Shown here: positions 1 to 12,064 of the stretch, in pieces | How the letters are laid out: the number at the start of each line of letters is the position of its first letter | Numbering within the stretch: position 1 is the stretch's first letter | Assembly: GCF_028640845.1 (NCBI RefSeq) | Contig: NC_080539.1 | Location: forward strand, 176,602,736-176,666,735 | Source of the DNA: Ahaetulla prasina | Lineage: Eukaryota; Chordata; Lepidosauria; Squamata; Colubridae | Direction: 5' to 3' | DNA: 64,000 nucleotides | The notes under the pieces: model-generated | What the model was told of the DNA's origin: nothing | The model's input: the letters and a program-made list of their open reading frames with translations, nothing else | The model's database searches: none | Translations under genes and position numbers: made by a program

Positions 1-2720
1 CTCCACAATGTGTATCGGATTTCATTTTTAAAACACTTCTTGGCATTTTGGATTGCCACTCATATAGCTAATCATAGAACACATCCTATTACCAAAAATG
101 GAATGGGATCAGCTGAGATTCAAATGCCAGTTAAACTGCAGATTAAATGTGAGATTCCATAAGAAGATTGTAGCACTTCTTACAGAATTTGCAGCTGCCA
201 GTGAAGATAGTATAGGCCTGTTAGATTTCAACTTAATATTTTTTACAAAGGACTGTAGTTCATTATAGGATTAAATTTTATTTTCTAAAATAAATTTCAG
301 CAAAATTTATAAAGCAAAAGGCTAATATTTAGCTTGTGAGACTATGACCCAGAAATCTTTCTGGTCAGAGAAGTGGGTGCCTAAGAACTCCTGCCCATTT
401 GGGACCACCACCACCTGCATGACACAATGAAATGTGAACAATTTACAAAGGGAGAAAAAGAAACTCAATGTTAAGCAGCAGAGGAACAGGGTAAATAGAT
501 GGCACTTTTATTAGTGGGATTAATATCTATTTATTAAGATTCTGTTTCAAAAATACCATGGAATTTAAATTGAACAATAAAAAGGATGTGAACTGGCAGC
601 AAAAGATCCATCACTCAGAGCTTGTTTATATTTTACAATTCCAGATTAAAGATTCTTATTTCGGCAAACATCATCTATGCTTTATTGCCTCCCAGCTTTA
701 TAGAGAATGCACAGTTAAGTCTTTGAAAGACATTAGAAATTGCTTTATTTTTGTATAGAAATATTTTGATACATAGGTTGAATATTTTGTTCATATGGTT
801 AAAAAGTTAAGTCCCCCGAAAAATGGGGAACTAATTTTTATATATAAGAAAGGCACCATGTAAAGGTCATAAGGCCAGATTATTGCACAATCAAAAGCTT
901 CTTATCAAGGATTCAAGCACCATATTGCAAACTCTTCCATTACCCTTGTTCAGTATTTTGAACTTCCTAATTATCCAAACTGCTAATATTGGAGTATTAG
1001 ATACTCCTTTAATTCTGTGTAGATTGACTCTTGTAAAATACATTTTCGTACTACCTATATCCGGCAAAGGATCACATTATAGAAAATCAAACTCTTTTTG
1101 ACTGAAAACTCAAGAGTCCTGAACAGATTTTTAAATAGATACACAGGATAATTACCGATCGAAAGGCTGCAGCAATGAGATTTGATGGAAACAAATTTCT
1201 GAAAAAGACAAAAACAAAAACTAGGAGTTGATAATAGTTTATAAACTTAATTGTTTGTACATTGGTATAAAATAAATGTCTGTTTTAGGATTTAGCATTA
1301 GTGCATCATTAAAAAGGCAGAGTACTTTACTGCATCAGCATTTTTTAGGCCTTAATAAACATACTTGCCTCAACAGCACATTTCAAAGAACTTACAAATA
1401 ATTAACAATGTTATTAATCACTGTTTTCTTCAGAGGTCACGTGACACTTCCTACAAAATATACTAAACTGCAGAAAGTGCAGTCCATGGGCAGGAATGGC
1501 GGGGGGAAAAAGAGTAAATCAGAGAATGCAAAACAATCTTAATTTCAAAATTAGTCAAATTACTAGTCAGATAGCAAATTAACAATATAAAAATAAGATA
1601 CAAGGTCTATAATAATCTAAAATACAGATAAGGAATTTATTTATTCATACAAAATTGAAGATTAATGGCATAGATAAACATTTTTCATATAGAACAGAAA
1701 TCAGTTGTCCCTACACATTCAAAACTGCTACCCAGAACTTTGTTGCATTATGCATAAAAAGGTTTCTCTAAATTAACATAACATAAAATTTCTTAGACCA
1801 GTCTGGAGCCTCTGACAACAAAGGGAAAATAAGCCTTCTTTGGATATCTTTGAAAAATTAGCAATATAACAGCGCAAGGAGAAGGAATTCAACTGAACCA
1901 TCCCTAAAACGGCATATTTGACTAGCTGTAGGAATTTCATTACTGTTTTATATAGCAGTGCGGAAGGCAAACTATTTGATTCTGAAGAAAAACCTTTGCT
2001 GAACTTGGGTTCAATGGTTTTGTTTTTGCTAATTAGATTAGGTTTGTTGTTATGGAAATGGCTAGTACATATTTTATAACAGTAAAAAGTTCAGGTAATG
2101 TGGTTATATTCTACTGTGCTAAAGAGAGTTGGAAGTTAGTGCCTTCCCCCCCCTTTTCTCTACACTATTTTCTCTTTTTTCTTCCCCCCCCCCCATGTAA
2201 GAAGTTTTCTATTACTATTTAAAAATTCTCTGTATGTTTTATATTTTGATAAACTAATAAAATATATTATAAACTACATGAGATCAATGAGTTGATGTAA
2301 TTAGCTGCTTTTGAATTAGGTGATTAAACCACTGTGGATTGGGGATCCTATATAATTACATTACTTTATTAACTGTGAGAAATATTAATGTTTCTTTTGG
2401 ATTATTTCTGCAGTATATGGCATGTTTTTTTTTAGGACTATGCCTTACGTGCACATGTGCATTAGGGATGAAAAAAGAAGTTGCTATAATACACTCCAAT
2501 CAAAGGCTGTATAAATCTACAGCATGAAGTTCTCTCTTGTTTCATGTTGTCCATGTCCAAATCTGCTAAGATCACCAAATTAACTCTCTCAAATCTTCAA
2601 TAAGTAAAGTAATAATGCAACAAAACTGCAAAAAAAGATTCATACGCTGGCTGCGTTCATACAATTTACTTAACTTTCGGTCAGGTAAAGATCTATTTGC
2701 ATAAGTTTGGTAAGGGTTAT

Positions 2721-2898
2721 TGTTATATTCGGGCAATAACGAGGCAGGAGACCAGGATAGTGACAACAGCTCTTTACTATATGGTGAACCCAGCAACCGG
2801 GCTGGGGAAAAACCTCTCCTTAAATACAGTTTAGCCGGCTGCTTCAACCAATCAGCAACGTGCTTGTTTCCCGCCAAAACATTTAAAGATACATTACA
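2721..2898 (-). repeat. 3' LTR of the gypsy element
   Basis: This 178-bp direct repeat matches 7005-7182 except for one base (T here, G there, in the GCCGGC-GCTTC context). Its outer edge is flanked by GTTAT. Near-identity of the LTRs means a recent insertion, because both LTRs are copied from one template. Confidence 0.93.
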
Positions 2899-2911
2899 CT
2901 CCTTCCCTCCC
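2899..2911 (-). promoter_or_regulatory. Polypurine tract of the gypsy element
   Basis: Read on the minus strand, GGGAGGGAAGGAG directly abuts the 3' LTR. This is the expected position for the plus-strand primer of an LTR retrotransposon. Confidence 0.75.
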
Positions 2912-2949
2912 AGAAAACACTTTACCAATATTTACATGATATTTACATA

Positions 2950-5056
2950 TTATTTTTCAACGTAATCACGCAAATAGACTGGGCGTCTCCTGACTCTTTC
3001 GGACCTGCGCAATTCATTCCCTGGGAGTGGGTCGAGTTGAGCGGAGGGGCTGTTTGCTCCTCTCAGCTCCTCCTCTAGGCCATCCGGCCCTGGATTATTT
3101 GCCGAGTCGTCCCTGCTGTTTTCTAATGGAACCTGTTGGCGTCGCTGGACCTCCTGGAACTCAGATAAGTCCTGCGATTTTCCGGTTTGAGTCAGCTGTG
3201 GATTCAAACATTGTATAGTCAGGGCCTGTTTCGCCTAATTCGGATTGTTCGCTATGCTTTCTTATTTGGTCTATGTGGCGCCTCCATACCCGGCCGCCTT
3301 TATCTCCACCAAGTATGATTTTGGACCTGTTATGTTTAGGATTTTCCTGCTACCCAGGTTGGGCCTTCACCATAGTTGTGTGCCCACACCGGTCGCCTAT
3401 GTCCATCCTCTTGTTTTTCGAGTCCCCTTGTAACCCTCCGTGTATAGTTTGGATTTAAACGGTCTAGTGGGCACCTGAGCTGCCCATTAATAATTCTGCT
3501 GGGCTTCTGCCGGTTGTGACACAGGGGTTCTGTGTTGGACGGCCAGGAAAACATCGATTTTTGTTTGCCAGTCGCCTGGCTTGAGTCTGACAATGCCTCT
3601 TTGCGCCCGGACGAAACGCCTGCAAGGCCATTCGTCGCAGGGTGGAAAGGCGCCGAGAGGGCATGCCGGATGCCCTCTTCTGCCAAGTACCTCAAACTGG
3701 GTTGCCGTGAATTGCGGGCCGTTATCGGATACTAACGTGTCGGGCAACCCATGGGTTACAAATAGGTGCCGAGGACTGAGATCACGGCCTCGGCTGTCAT
3801 GGATCTCATGAGAATGATTTCCAGCCATTTGGAGTAGGCATCGACTACTACCAGGAAGGTTTGGCCGTGGAAGGGCCGCAAAATCAATGTGGATTCTAGA
3901 CCAGGGCCCTTGGGGTCTCTCCCATTCCCGAACCGGGGCCGTTGGGGTAGCGGTCTGACTCCTGGCAGGCCTGGCATTTCCTACCCTTTCAGCAATTTCC
4001 GAGTCCATTAAGGCCACCACACATAGCTTCTCGCTAGACCCTTCATCCTCACGATCCCTGGGTGACCTCGTGGAGGAGATCCAACACCCTTTTCCTCAAT
4101 TTCTCTGGGATCACCACTGATCCCCCATAGCAGGCACCCCTTGAGCCGAAAGTTCCCACGCTTTACAAACTCTTTAAAACGCCGCCCGCGCAGCGGCCAC
4201 CCTCTTTGTACCCAACCAAGTACAGTTCTCAAAATAATGTCCCGGTATGACGCCCGAGCCACCTCCTTAGACGTGACTGGGCCAGAGTCCAGAGAGTCAA
4301 TTAACAGTATGGGCGTCCCCGGAGTGGGGTCCTCGATCGCCCCTGGTAGTGGGCATCTGCTTAATGCGTCCGCATGCCCCAACTCTTTTCCTGGCCGATG
4401 CCGCAGTTTATAGGAGTAGGCGGCTAAAAAGATAGTCCATCGGGTCAATCGGGGCGAAAGTGCCACAGGCGTTGGGCGGTCGCCAGCCAGTAACCCTAAC
4501 AGTGGTCTATGGTCTGTAACAATTTCAAAGTCTCTACCAAAGACGTATTCGTGAAACTTTATTACCCCGGACACTATCGCTAGGGCTTCCTTATCTAACT
4601 GGCTGTAGTTCCTCTCTGTCGAGGACATCGTTCTGGAGTAGAAGGCTATTGGGGCTTCTGTCCCGTTTGGCAGTCTGTGGCTGAGCACAGCACCCACCCG
4701 TAAGGGGAAGCATCGCAAACTAATACCAATGGCATTGTGCTATGATACTGGATCAGTAAGCTATCGCCGAGAGTAGGTTTTTACTGCTCGAAAGCCCTAG
4801 CTTCCGCCTTTCCCCAAGACCAAACAGTATTCTTTCCCAGTAACTTATGTAGCGGCTCGGCAACGGTTGCCTTATTTTTCAAAAAGACCGCGTAAAAATT
4901 CACTAGACCCAGGAATGCCTGTAGCTCTGTTTTGTTTTTGGGCGCTGGAGCCTTTCTTATTGCCTTGACCTTGCTCTCAGTGGGGTGGATTCCCTCCTTG
5001 TCTATTCTGTAGCCCAAGAACTCTACGGATTCTACCCCTATTTGGCATTTGTTCAC
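2950..5056 (-). pseudogene. Gypsy pol, 3' half: RT end, RNase H, integrase (frame-broken)
   Basis: Several overlapping minus-strand frames together cover the end of RT, RNase H and integrase. From 5056 down to 4781 the translation shows the RT thumb/connection (EFLGYRID, then FLGLVNFY). At 4718-4008 there is RNase H (FYSRTMSSTERNYSQLDKEA, then VTDHRPL and the LRHRPGKE..HADALSR motif). This is followed by the integrase zinc region (HPGIVRMKGLARSYVWWP). At 4020-3340 the integrase core appears in pieces, with HIDFA, VSDNGPQF and FHPATNGLA in different frames. A basic tail (RRSERVRRRPVYLRDYV) ends near 2950. Each change of frame is a small indel. Family knowledge: these domains copy and integrate element DNA. 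This copy is not expected to work. Confidence 0.88.
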
Positions 5057-5064
5057 TTTAACCT

Positions 5065-6030
5065 TTAGACCGCTGACCGAAAATGCCCAAAACTTTTCTC
5101 AAACGCCCCCAATTCTTCTAAATTTTCGGCTGATACCAATACATCATCAAAATAGGGACTACCCCGGGAGCCCTTGCAGAAGTCGCCCATTAAATTTTGA
5201 AATAGACCAGGTGCCACACTCACCCCAAACTGTAACCGGGTACACTTGAAAGCACCTCTGTGAGTCACAATTGTCTGGGCTTCGCTGTGTTGGCGTCTAC
5301 AGGCAGTTGTTGATAGGCTTGGGCCAAATCTAATTTGGCAAAACGTGCCCTTGCCCCAGCGAGTGCAGCAAGTGTTGCACCACGGGACCGGTAAGCGCTT
5401 TTGCAAGGCTTTGTTTAACGTTGCCTTGTAGTCAGCGCAGATTCTAACTGACCCATCTGATTTTACTGGGGTGACGATTGGTGTCTCCCACTTTGCATGA
5501 TCGACTGGCACTAGTATTCCCTGACTGATGAGCTTGTCTATTTCCTTATCAATCTTGGGTTTAAGGGCAAAAGGAACCCTCCTTGCTTTTAACCGTATGG
5601 GGGCTACCTGGGGGTCTAAATTGAAAGAAATAGGGGTCCCCTTGTACTTGCCCAGGCAGTCCTTGAAAACGTCTTCGAATTCGCCCATGAGTGTGTCCTT
5701 TAGGTTAAAGTCATTCCTGTAGATGCCAGTCACTCCCATGCCCAACGCACGGAACCAGTCTAGTCCCAACAAACTTGGCAGGGTCCCTTCGACTATCGTG
5801 ATGGGCAGGGTCTTCTTGTGAGGTCCGTACTCGACGCGGACGGAGGTGGTCCCTCGAACAGGGATGCGATTCCCTTGGTAGTCGTGGACTCTTAGCCGCT
5901 GTGCTTGCAGTTTGCGTTTGGCGATTTTCGCAAAGCTGCAAAAGTGTCCCAGGACATGATTGTGATCGCTGACCCTGTGTCCACTTCTAGTCGGCACGGC
6001 ACTCCTTCGATTTTCGGTTTTGTGAAGATT
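5065..6030 (-). pseudogene. Gypsy pol, 5' half: protease and RT (frame-broken)
   Basis: A long minus-strand frame (6105-5065) covers protease C-terminal sequence (LPSLLGLDWF) and the RT fingers and palm. RT landmarks are LISQGILVPVDHAKWETPIV, DGSVRICADYK and the catalytic YFDD box near 5144-5160, preceded by FGVSVAPGLFQNLM. The aspartic protease active site DTGSA is visible at 5967-5981, but in a different frame from the sequence downstream of it, which shows a frameshift inside the protease. The segment between the ICADYK and FGVS landmarks also reads poorly and contains at least one further shift. Confidence 0.87.
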
Positions 6031-6105
6031 TTCTTCTACGCGGGTTGCTGCACGACCTACTATCACGGTCGCTCGATTTGAATTCGCGCCTTTTGTTTTG
6101 ACCAA

Positions 6106-6960
6106 TCACGGTCGCCTTGCCGATCCCGCGCCTGATTGGTTGGTTTGAATTTTCGGCGGAAGGTTGGGGTGCTCGACAGACTTGAGCCAGGTGCCCTTCT
6201 TCTCGCACCGCCGACATGTAGCGCCCTTGAACTTGCATTGTTGACGCTGGTGTTGCCCTCCGCAACTTCCGCATTCATCCCGGTCTTCTTTGCCCTTCTC
6301 CCGGTGTGGCAAACTCCTTCCTCATCCTCGCCGCCTGATTCGGTCTGGATTTCTTCGTTGTGGACCGGGTTGATTTCGCCGCCGCTGGCGTGAGCGGCTT
6401 TTGTAGGGTTTCCGCCGCTTGGGTGGACATCTCATGAGCTCTGGCTTCGCCCAGAGCGCTTGCCAGCGTTAGATTGCTTTTTGATAGCAGCCGCCCGCAA
6501 ACGAATGTCTCTGACCCCACGGATGAGTTGCTCTAACAGCTCCTCATCCAAGTCTCGTACCCACAATCCTTGGAGGCTTTCCTCAGGGCGCCATGTAATC
6601 GCTGATGGATTCGCCTCTTGCTGTCTGCGCCTCCAAATTCAAAACGCCGTACATATTTGGACGGTGTTGGCGAAATGGTTCTTCAATAGATTTTGCAGAG
6701 TTTGCCACGATACCGATTGTACCGGCGTTGGCTCTGCCAGGGCTTCCGCGATGTCGATGACCTCGGACCGCAGTGGCTCAGGAAATACGCCTTTGCGGTT
6801 GTCTGAACTCCTTGCAGTTCGCTTGCCTCGAGGAAGCTCTCAAACGGGTCATGTACGCTCCCCATTTCTCCTGGATGGGTCAAACGCGCGGGCGGAGTGT
6901 AGCTGGCCATCGCTGCTTCTGCCCTGAGTTTGCTGGGTTCGGTTCTTCGCATGCTCAGCC
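6106..6960 (-). pseudogene. Gypsy gag with zinc knuckles (frame-broken)
   Basis: Minus-strand frames between 6960 and 6106 carry gag. The start region (SYTPPARLTHPGE) resembles the gag start of the second gypsy fragment (GYTPPTPFDPAQE at about 47.25 kb), which supports the assignment. Cys-rich zinc knuckles (CGSCGGQHQRQQC, then CRRCEKKG followed in another frame by HLAQVCR) lie at about 6300-6170 and would bind element RNA. Frames change at least twice, so the copy is not expected to make intact Gag. Confidence 0.82.
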
Positions 6961-6985
6961 TGCTCCTGGTGCTCTTAGCCTCGAG

Positions 6986-7003
6986 ATCCCACCTTCGTCG
7001 CCA
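6986..7003 (-). promoter_or_regulatory. Primer-binding site, tRNA-Ser-like
   Basis: One base inside the 5' LTR the minus strand reads TGGCGACGAAGGTGGGAT. That is the complement of a tRNA 3' end ending TCGTCG-CCA. From memory this fits tRNA-Ser(GCU). The same 18 bases occur at the equivalent place in the second gypsy fragment (47331-47348). Confidence 0.8.
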
Positions 7004-7004
7004 G

Positions 7005-7182
7005 TGTTATATTCGGGCAATAACGAGGCAGGAGACCAGGATAGTGACAACAGCTCTTTACTATATGGTGAACCCAGCAACCGGGCTGGGGAAAAACCTC
7101 TCCTTAAATACAGTTTAGCCGGCGGCTTCAACCAATCAGCAACGTGCTTGTTTCCCGCCAAAACATTTAAAGATACATTACA
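7005..7182 (-). repeat. 5' LTR of the gypsy element
   Basis: This 178-bp LTR starts TGTAATG and ends ATATAACA on the minus strand. It is one mismatch from the 3' LTR, and GTTAT follows its outer end at 7183-7187. A CCAAT-like stretch and a TTTAAGGAGAGG segment on the minus strand may be its promoter elements. Confidence 0.93.
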
Positions 7183-7187
7183 GTTAT

Positions 7188-9387
7188 ACTTGGTTAACTT
7201 TTTTATGCCTTATATAAATCCAGCTTGTTTGATTATTTGTCCAATCAGTGTATTCAATGAAGCTAGATAATGGGTTGATTTAGTAACTAAATTGAGAGTA
7301 TTGTTTGATAACAGCTAATCTGTTCAAGTCCTGTCAAGCAGGATTAGGAAATAACCCTTGACTATGTCCATAATTGCAAAGTGTAACACTACAGAAGTAC
7401 TTCATAGAAAACCATGATATAACTTACTATAAAATACTGGACAGAGGGAGAATAAAACTCATCAGAGAGATTTAACTCAGTTCAGTTACCAATCAACTTC
7501 CAAATATAATTTCTGAATTAAAAACCTGATTTACTATAAGAGTAAGGTGCATACAGAAAACTTTCTCCTGAAAAAGATAAAAGGACAGCCATTAGCGCAC
7601 TCGAGGAGCAAGCTGAATCCTGCACTATCTTGACTTAATGTTTTAACTTCAAGTCAGCCTCATGCACCCCAACATCACAGAAAATGCACCTGCAGAATAA
7701 ACAGCTCTAATCTGGTGTCCAGTCTGTATCAAAGATTAGAGGCTAATTCTGCTGGGAATAGAAGCTTTCAGGTCTATTGTACTCAGGATAAAGGGAGCCA
7801 GAAAGATTGGTGGAACAAAAAGAAGACCCATTGTCTGAAGCACAGTTAAGCTGTCTGATTTCCCGTTCTATACTCAATTCATGCTATATGAACTTTCCCA
7901 TAACCATTAGGAAATGCTAAAGTCCACAACTGTCTAGACAATTGCATTTATCAGCAATTCTGAACTTTACTGACGTTTTACCTCTATTAATAATGAATAG
8001 AAAATTTAGATTTTCTAAAAGACAACGCTTTCTTGTAGATTTCGTTTTTATTCCATGGTATTTAAATTAGACCGTTCCTATTATTCTTTGAAAACTTAAC
8101 ATCTTTGATTACAATTTCCCCCAATATCCTAAGCAAACCTGTAATAAAGTATTTTAGCAATGTCCTATCTTCATGCTGATATCTTTTTATTTAAGAAATC
8201 TATTATTTGGTATATTTTTGCTTCATTTACTGTACATAAAACTATGTACAGTAACATTAACCTCAAGGCCATATTTGCTGGAAGTAGAAGTATGGTTAAC
8301 TAAAGAAAAGGACCTCTATACAATTCTGCAGTAAGATCCAGAGATCTAGATACAAGCAAGGTCTGCTTTAATCTCTTTCAGCCTTGTTCAAATCAGAACA
8401 GCAAAGTTCCCCATGTCTCATATTTATTTGCCTACACATGTATCATTAACAAAAGAATTTATCAAAACTTATGTAGTTTTTATACAAGGATCATTTTTTG
8501 CTAAAGACTCGGCTTATGGGGATGGAAACAATTAAACAATCCAAAGATTTTTGATCCTTTAATTTTTTTCTCAATTGGATTTCTCTTAAAGTTATTCGTG
8601 AAACAGTTAACATACTACAAGTTCATTTTAGCACTAAGATAACCCTAGCTATTTTTTCTAATGCAATCTTTTTTCTCCCTTTGTATTATTTTATTCTATT
8701 ATTGTAATACGCCAGTATACATAGCATTTAGCAAGCTGTGTTTTAAGTAAAAACAACTGATTGACCTGATTATTGGAAACTTTCAAGGTAATTGCAAATT
8801 AATTGGCTAGCCGCCACTTTGCAGAGTGAGATGGGCACTATATAAATTTAATAAATACAAATTGTACAATTTTAAAGCTTTCTCAAATACTGAAACACAT
8901 ATACTCACAGAACTTTTTACTTCTGACCAAATTAATTGGTGGTTAAATTAAGAGCTCATTTTGGGGGATAGCAACTTGAAACATTATTTATTAAATAGTT
9001 TGCTGCCAATCTCACTGTAATTTAGTTAAAAAAAAACTAAATTAAATGTATCACCATGGGATTTGACTCTACCCCAACTAAAATCTGGTGGCAGAGATTC
9101 CATTCCCTCATCTCCGTGCACTTAAAAGAACTGTTACATGCTCTACTTGAGGGTGCCTCTAAAAGTGATCTGAAACGGAAGTTGTAAAAAATTCAGTGGC
9201 CGGGATGTGAACAGGAAAGAGTTCTAACTTCAATGTTACTTCATTATCGACAATGATTTCTGAATCCAATTCAAGCTTAGCTTCAAGACACCTTAACAAC
9301 TATCTCTGCCAAGAAATATCTCTCTGGCCTACACAAATTGTAGAGAGGGGGTGTTTAAAACCCCTATCCTTTTTTTTTTTTACAACT
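7188..9387. other. Intronic stretch without recognised gene
   Basis: AT-rich sequence with no long open frame and no clear repeat ends. The segment at about 8800-8870 (ending in CACTATATAAATTTAATAAATA) resembles the tail of an old MIR/L2-type repeat, but the match is too weak to call. Confidence 0.5.
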
Positions 9388-9401
9388 CTATAGTTTCTTA
9401 A

Positions 9402-9753
9402 GGGACACAGTGGCTCAGGGGCTAGGATGTTGAGCTTGTCGATCGAAAGGTTGGCAGCTCAGCGGTTCAAATCCCTAGTGCTGCTGTGTAATGGGGTGAG
9501 CTCCCGTTACTTTCCCCAGCTTCTGCCAACCTAGCAGTTTCAAAAGCACGTAAAAATGGAAGTAGAAAAAATAGGGACCACCTTTGGTGGGAAGGTAACA
9601 GCATTCCGTGCGCCTTTGGCGTTGAGTCATGACCACGGAGACGTCTTCGGACAGCGCTTGCTCTTCGGCGTTGAAACGAAGATGAGCACCACCCCCTAGA
9701 GTCGGCAATGACTAGCATGTATGTGTGAGGGGAACCTTTATCTTTACCTATAC
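9402..9753 (+). mobile_element. Sauria-type SINE with 14-bp target duplication
   Basis: The tRNA-like head contains a pol III A box (TGGCTCAGGGG) and B box (GGTTCAAATCC), followed by a unique body and a tail of CTTTACCTATACCT, a worn ACCTTT repeat. CTATAGTTTCTTAA is duplicated at 9388-9401 and 9754-9767. The same family occurs at 27432-27789. Sauria SINEs are known to share their 3' end with Bov-B LINEs, which move them. Confidence 0.88.
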
Positions 9754-9774
9754 CTATAGTTTCTTAATTTGAGT

Positions 9775-9965
9775 TAGAGAAGGGAGAACTGGATGGAACT
9801 GAGCGTTTACTGGCCAGGTGCCCTTCCTGATGCCTATGTGGAGTTCGCAGCAGGAATTTTTTCTTCATGCCCTAGGAGAGAAACATCTCCTAAGATTAAA
9901 CTCTCAATCTATTGAGCGAGAGGCAAGTGTCTTCACCACCAGGCCACCCAGAGTTCGTATCATAC
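9775..9965 (-). mobile_element. Older tRNA-derived SINE, reverse orientation
   Basis: On the minus strand the sequence starts with GGTGGCCTGGTGGTGAAGAC, which resembles a pol III A box. About 30 bp later it has a B-box-like GAGAGTTTAATC, and it continues into CATCAGGAAGGGCACCTGGCC, a motif common in squamate SINE/LINE tails. It begins just after the target duplication of the preceding SINE. The family is not certain. Confidence 0.5.
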
Positions 9966-11960
9966 AAGAAGTCAAAAAGCATGGACCCAAAGGGGAATTC
10001 TACTCTGCAATGGGCTTGGTGGTACGGAAAACATGGCCTCTGGCGCTAAGCCTGGTATGCCACCAACCAACCTTCCACAAGTGTGAACATTGTTTTGTTT
10101 AAACAGGTGCTTGGAATATAATTTTTAACTTTGATGTGATATTGTGACCTTGATCCAATTCATATCCAGGAAATGCTGGCACAAACAACAGTTCTCAGAA
10201 GGTTGGAACTTGATGCTATAGGAAATGATATGCCTGTCTCCAAAGGGAATAAGTCCTATCTCACTCTTTCTTCTCTCCCACAGGAAAATATAATAAGTTG
10301 AAATGTGAGGAAAGTGGGTAATTATCCTCCCTTTTTGGCGGCAGCTAATGAAACAAGGAAAGTAAATTCTGAGTAAATAGATAAGGCATCAGGCATTTTC
10401 TTTGGTGACTGATTTGTCCTGAGAGAAGGACCAGCAGAACAGCTGTTAGTGGAGTTATCTAATTGTTACTGATATAGTTCCCAGTTTCAGCCAGTCATCC
10501 TGAATTATCAGGGGCTTTCAATTCTTGCACCAATTTTGTATCACAAAAAGTCAGGCAGGCAACACGTTGGGCAACCTTATTCATGTTGGAATTGAGCATC
10601 TGTTGAAAATAAAATGGCAAAAAAATAATAATCCTGCTTGTTGTTATCATGATTGGTAAATGTTCCTCTATTCTTTTTAACCTTTACTCTATGATCTCTC
10701 TTCTAAGTTTTAAAGAGTGGGATGGAGATAAATTCATTTAGTTCACATTTTGATATGAATTTACTAAACATATATGCAGCTCCCAATATGAAATCCCGTA
10801 GTTATCTTTCAGTTTTTACTATTCTGAGTTTTGCGGAGCAATTCTCCCACAAAGAAGGTACTGAGAAATATGCATACCCAAGAAATTTCAGTTAAAGGTC
10901 CTGTATGTTTTTAAAATTGATGTTTACATAGTGATCCATACATTGACAAGAAAATGGATAAATGGGATAAAAATATTTTTGCTTCAAAAAAATTAAAATT
11001 TGAAAAAAAAAACCATGTTGGTCTTTAAACTTTATTCTACAATGAACCTTAATTATAACTATTTTGATATTCAGAGATTTCTCCATCCATCTACAAATAA
11101 GTATTGTCTGTTGGCAACTTTATTCTCCAAGTGCCATAAATCAAAAAAGGTTTGTTCTGGAACAATACCATGTTTAATAATCATCATTTAACTAATCATC
11201 ATAATATCAAGCAGGATTCAATATCATTTTCAATTAAAATCTCAGGGTATACTTAGCCAGCGTCAATGCAAAAGCTACATATTCTGAATCAGCAGTTTCT
11301 GAGCTGTTTTATGTACCAGGAGTAAGCTGTGCTCACATTGCTCCTACACTTTCTGTTGTAGAGTCCTGGTTGTAGTCTTTTTGTTAATTGATTGGGAATA
11401 AGATATTCTAACAAATCAAATTAGCAAGGGATCCTCCACTAGATGCTTCTTCTCCCCAATCCAATCCTACATCCTCTAAGTAATTCAACAGACAAGCAAC
11501 CCATAACATCTGCAAAGTAACCCTGAGTGATGAGTAACCTGAATCGGAGACCATATAACAGCAGGACATAAGCACAATTTTGCTGAAATAAACTGAAGAC
11601 TTTTCTCAACCAAAAAAATTTAAAGGTTAATATTGTGTACAGCTTCTAACAGATTGAGTTTTCTCAGATACAGTCAAAGATTCTACAAAAGCCTAAATGA
11701 ATCATGTAGTTAGACTTTTGCATAGAAATGTTACTGATTGTATTAAGATATAATCCCTTAGCTTTGAAAGGCCTCTGTTTATGTTTCTTTTTTCTCCCAA
11801 TTCCTGTGTAGAAATCTGTAAACTGAAATTATGCTTATGACTCATGAAATGGTCTCCAGGTCTTTAAACTTTATACAGTACCATAATGCACCTGTTAAGT
11901 AAACGCTGAAGAACCAAAACCTGCATTTAATTCAGAGGGGGAGGGAGGAAGGGAGGATGG
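9966..11960. other. Intronic stretch without recognised gene
   Basis: AT-rich DNA with only short chance frames. I see no RNA gene or clean repeat terminus. Confidence 0.5.
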
Positions 11961-12001
11961 AAGATAGATAGATGGAAGGAAGGAATATGGATAGATAGAT
12001 T

Positions 12002-12064
<63 letters not shown>
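11961..12064. repeat. (GATA)n microsatellite
   Basis: Tetranucleotide GATA repeat, almost pure from 12001 to 12064 and interrupted before that by GGAA units. It lies about 310 bp downstream of the SLC1A4 exon 1 donor. GATA repeats (Bkm type) are abundant in snake genomes. Confidence 0.95.

Larger units (their letters stand above)
2721..7182 (-). mobile_element. Complete Ty3/gypsy LTR retrotransposon, coding frames broken
   Basis: A 4.46-kb element on the minus strand. It is bounded by two 178-bp LTRs (2721-2898 and 7005-7182) that start TGT and end ACA and differ at one position that I can see. The 5-bp target duplication GTTAT flanks both ends (2716-2720 and 7183-7187). In transcription order it carries the 5' LTR, a primer-binding site, gag with zinc knuckles, protease, reverse transcriptase, RNase H, integrase, a purine tract and the 3' LTR. 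This gag-PR-RT-RH-IN order defines Ty3/gypsy. The clade is uncertain; the RT looks Mag/K02A2.6-like. The reading frame changes several times, so this copy cannot make a full polyprotein. It sits in SLC1A4 intron 1 in the same orientation as the gene. Confidence 0.93.

Noticed and set aside
9416..9480. tRNA-like sequence as a real tRNA gene
   Set aside because: It has pol III boxes but no cloverleaf with a proper acceptor stem, and it is the head of a SINE with a target duplication.
9475..9718. Minus-strand frames in the SINE at 9.4-9.75 kb as genes
   Set aside because: They fall inside a pol III SINE.
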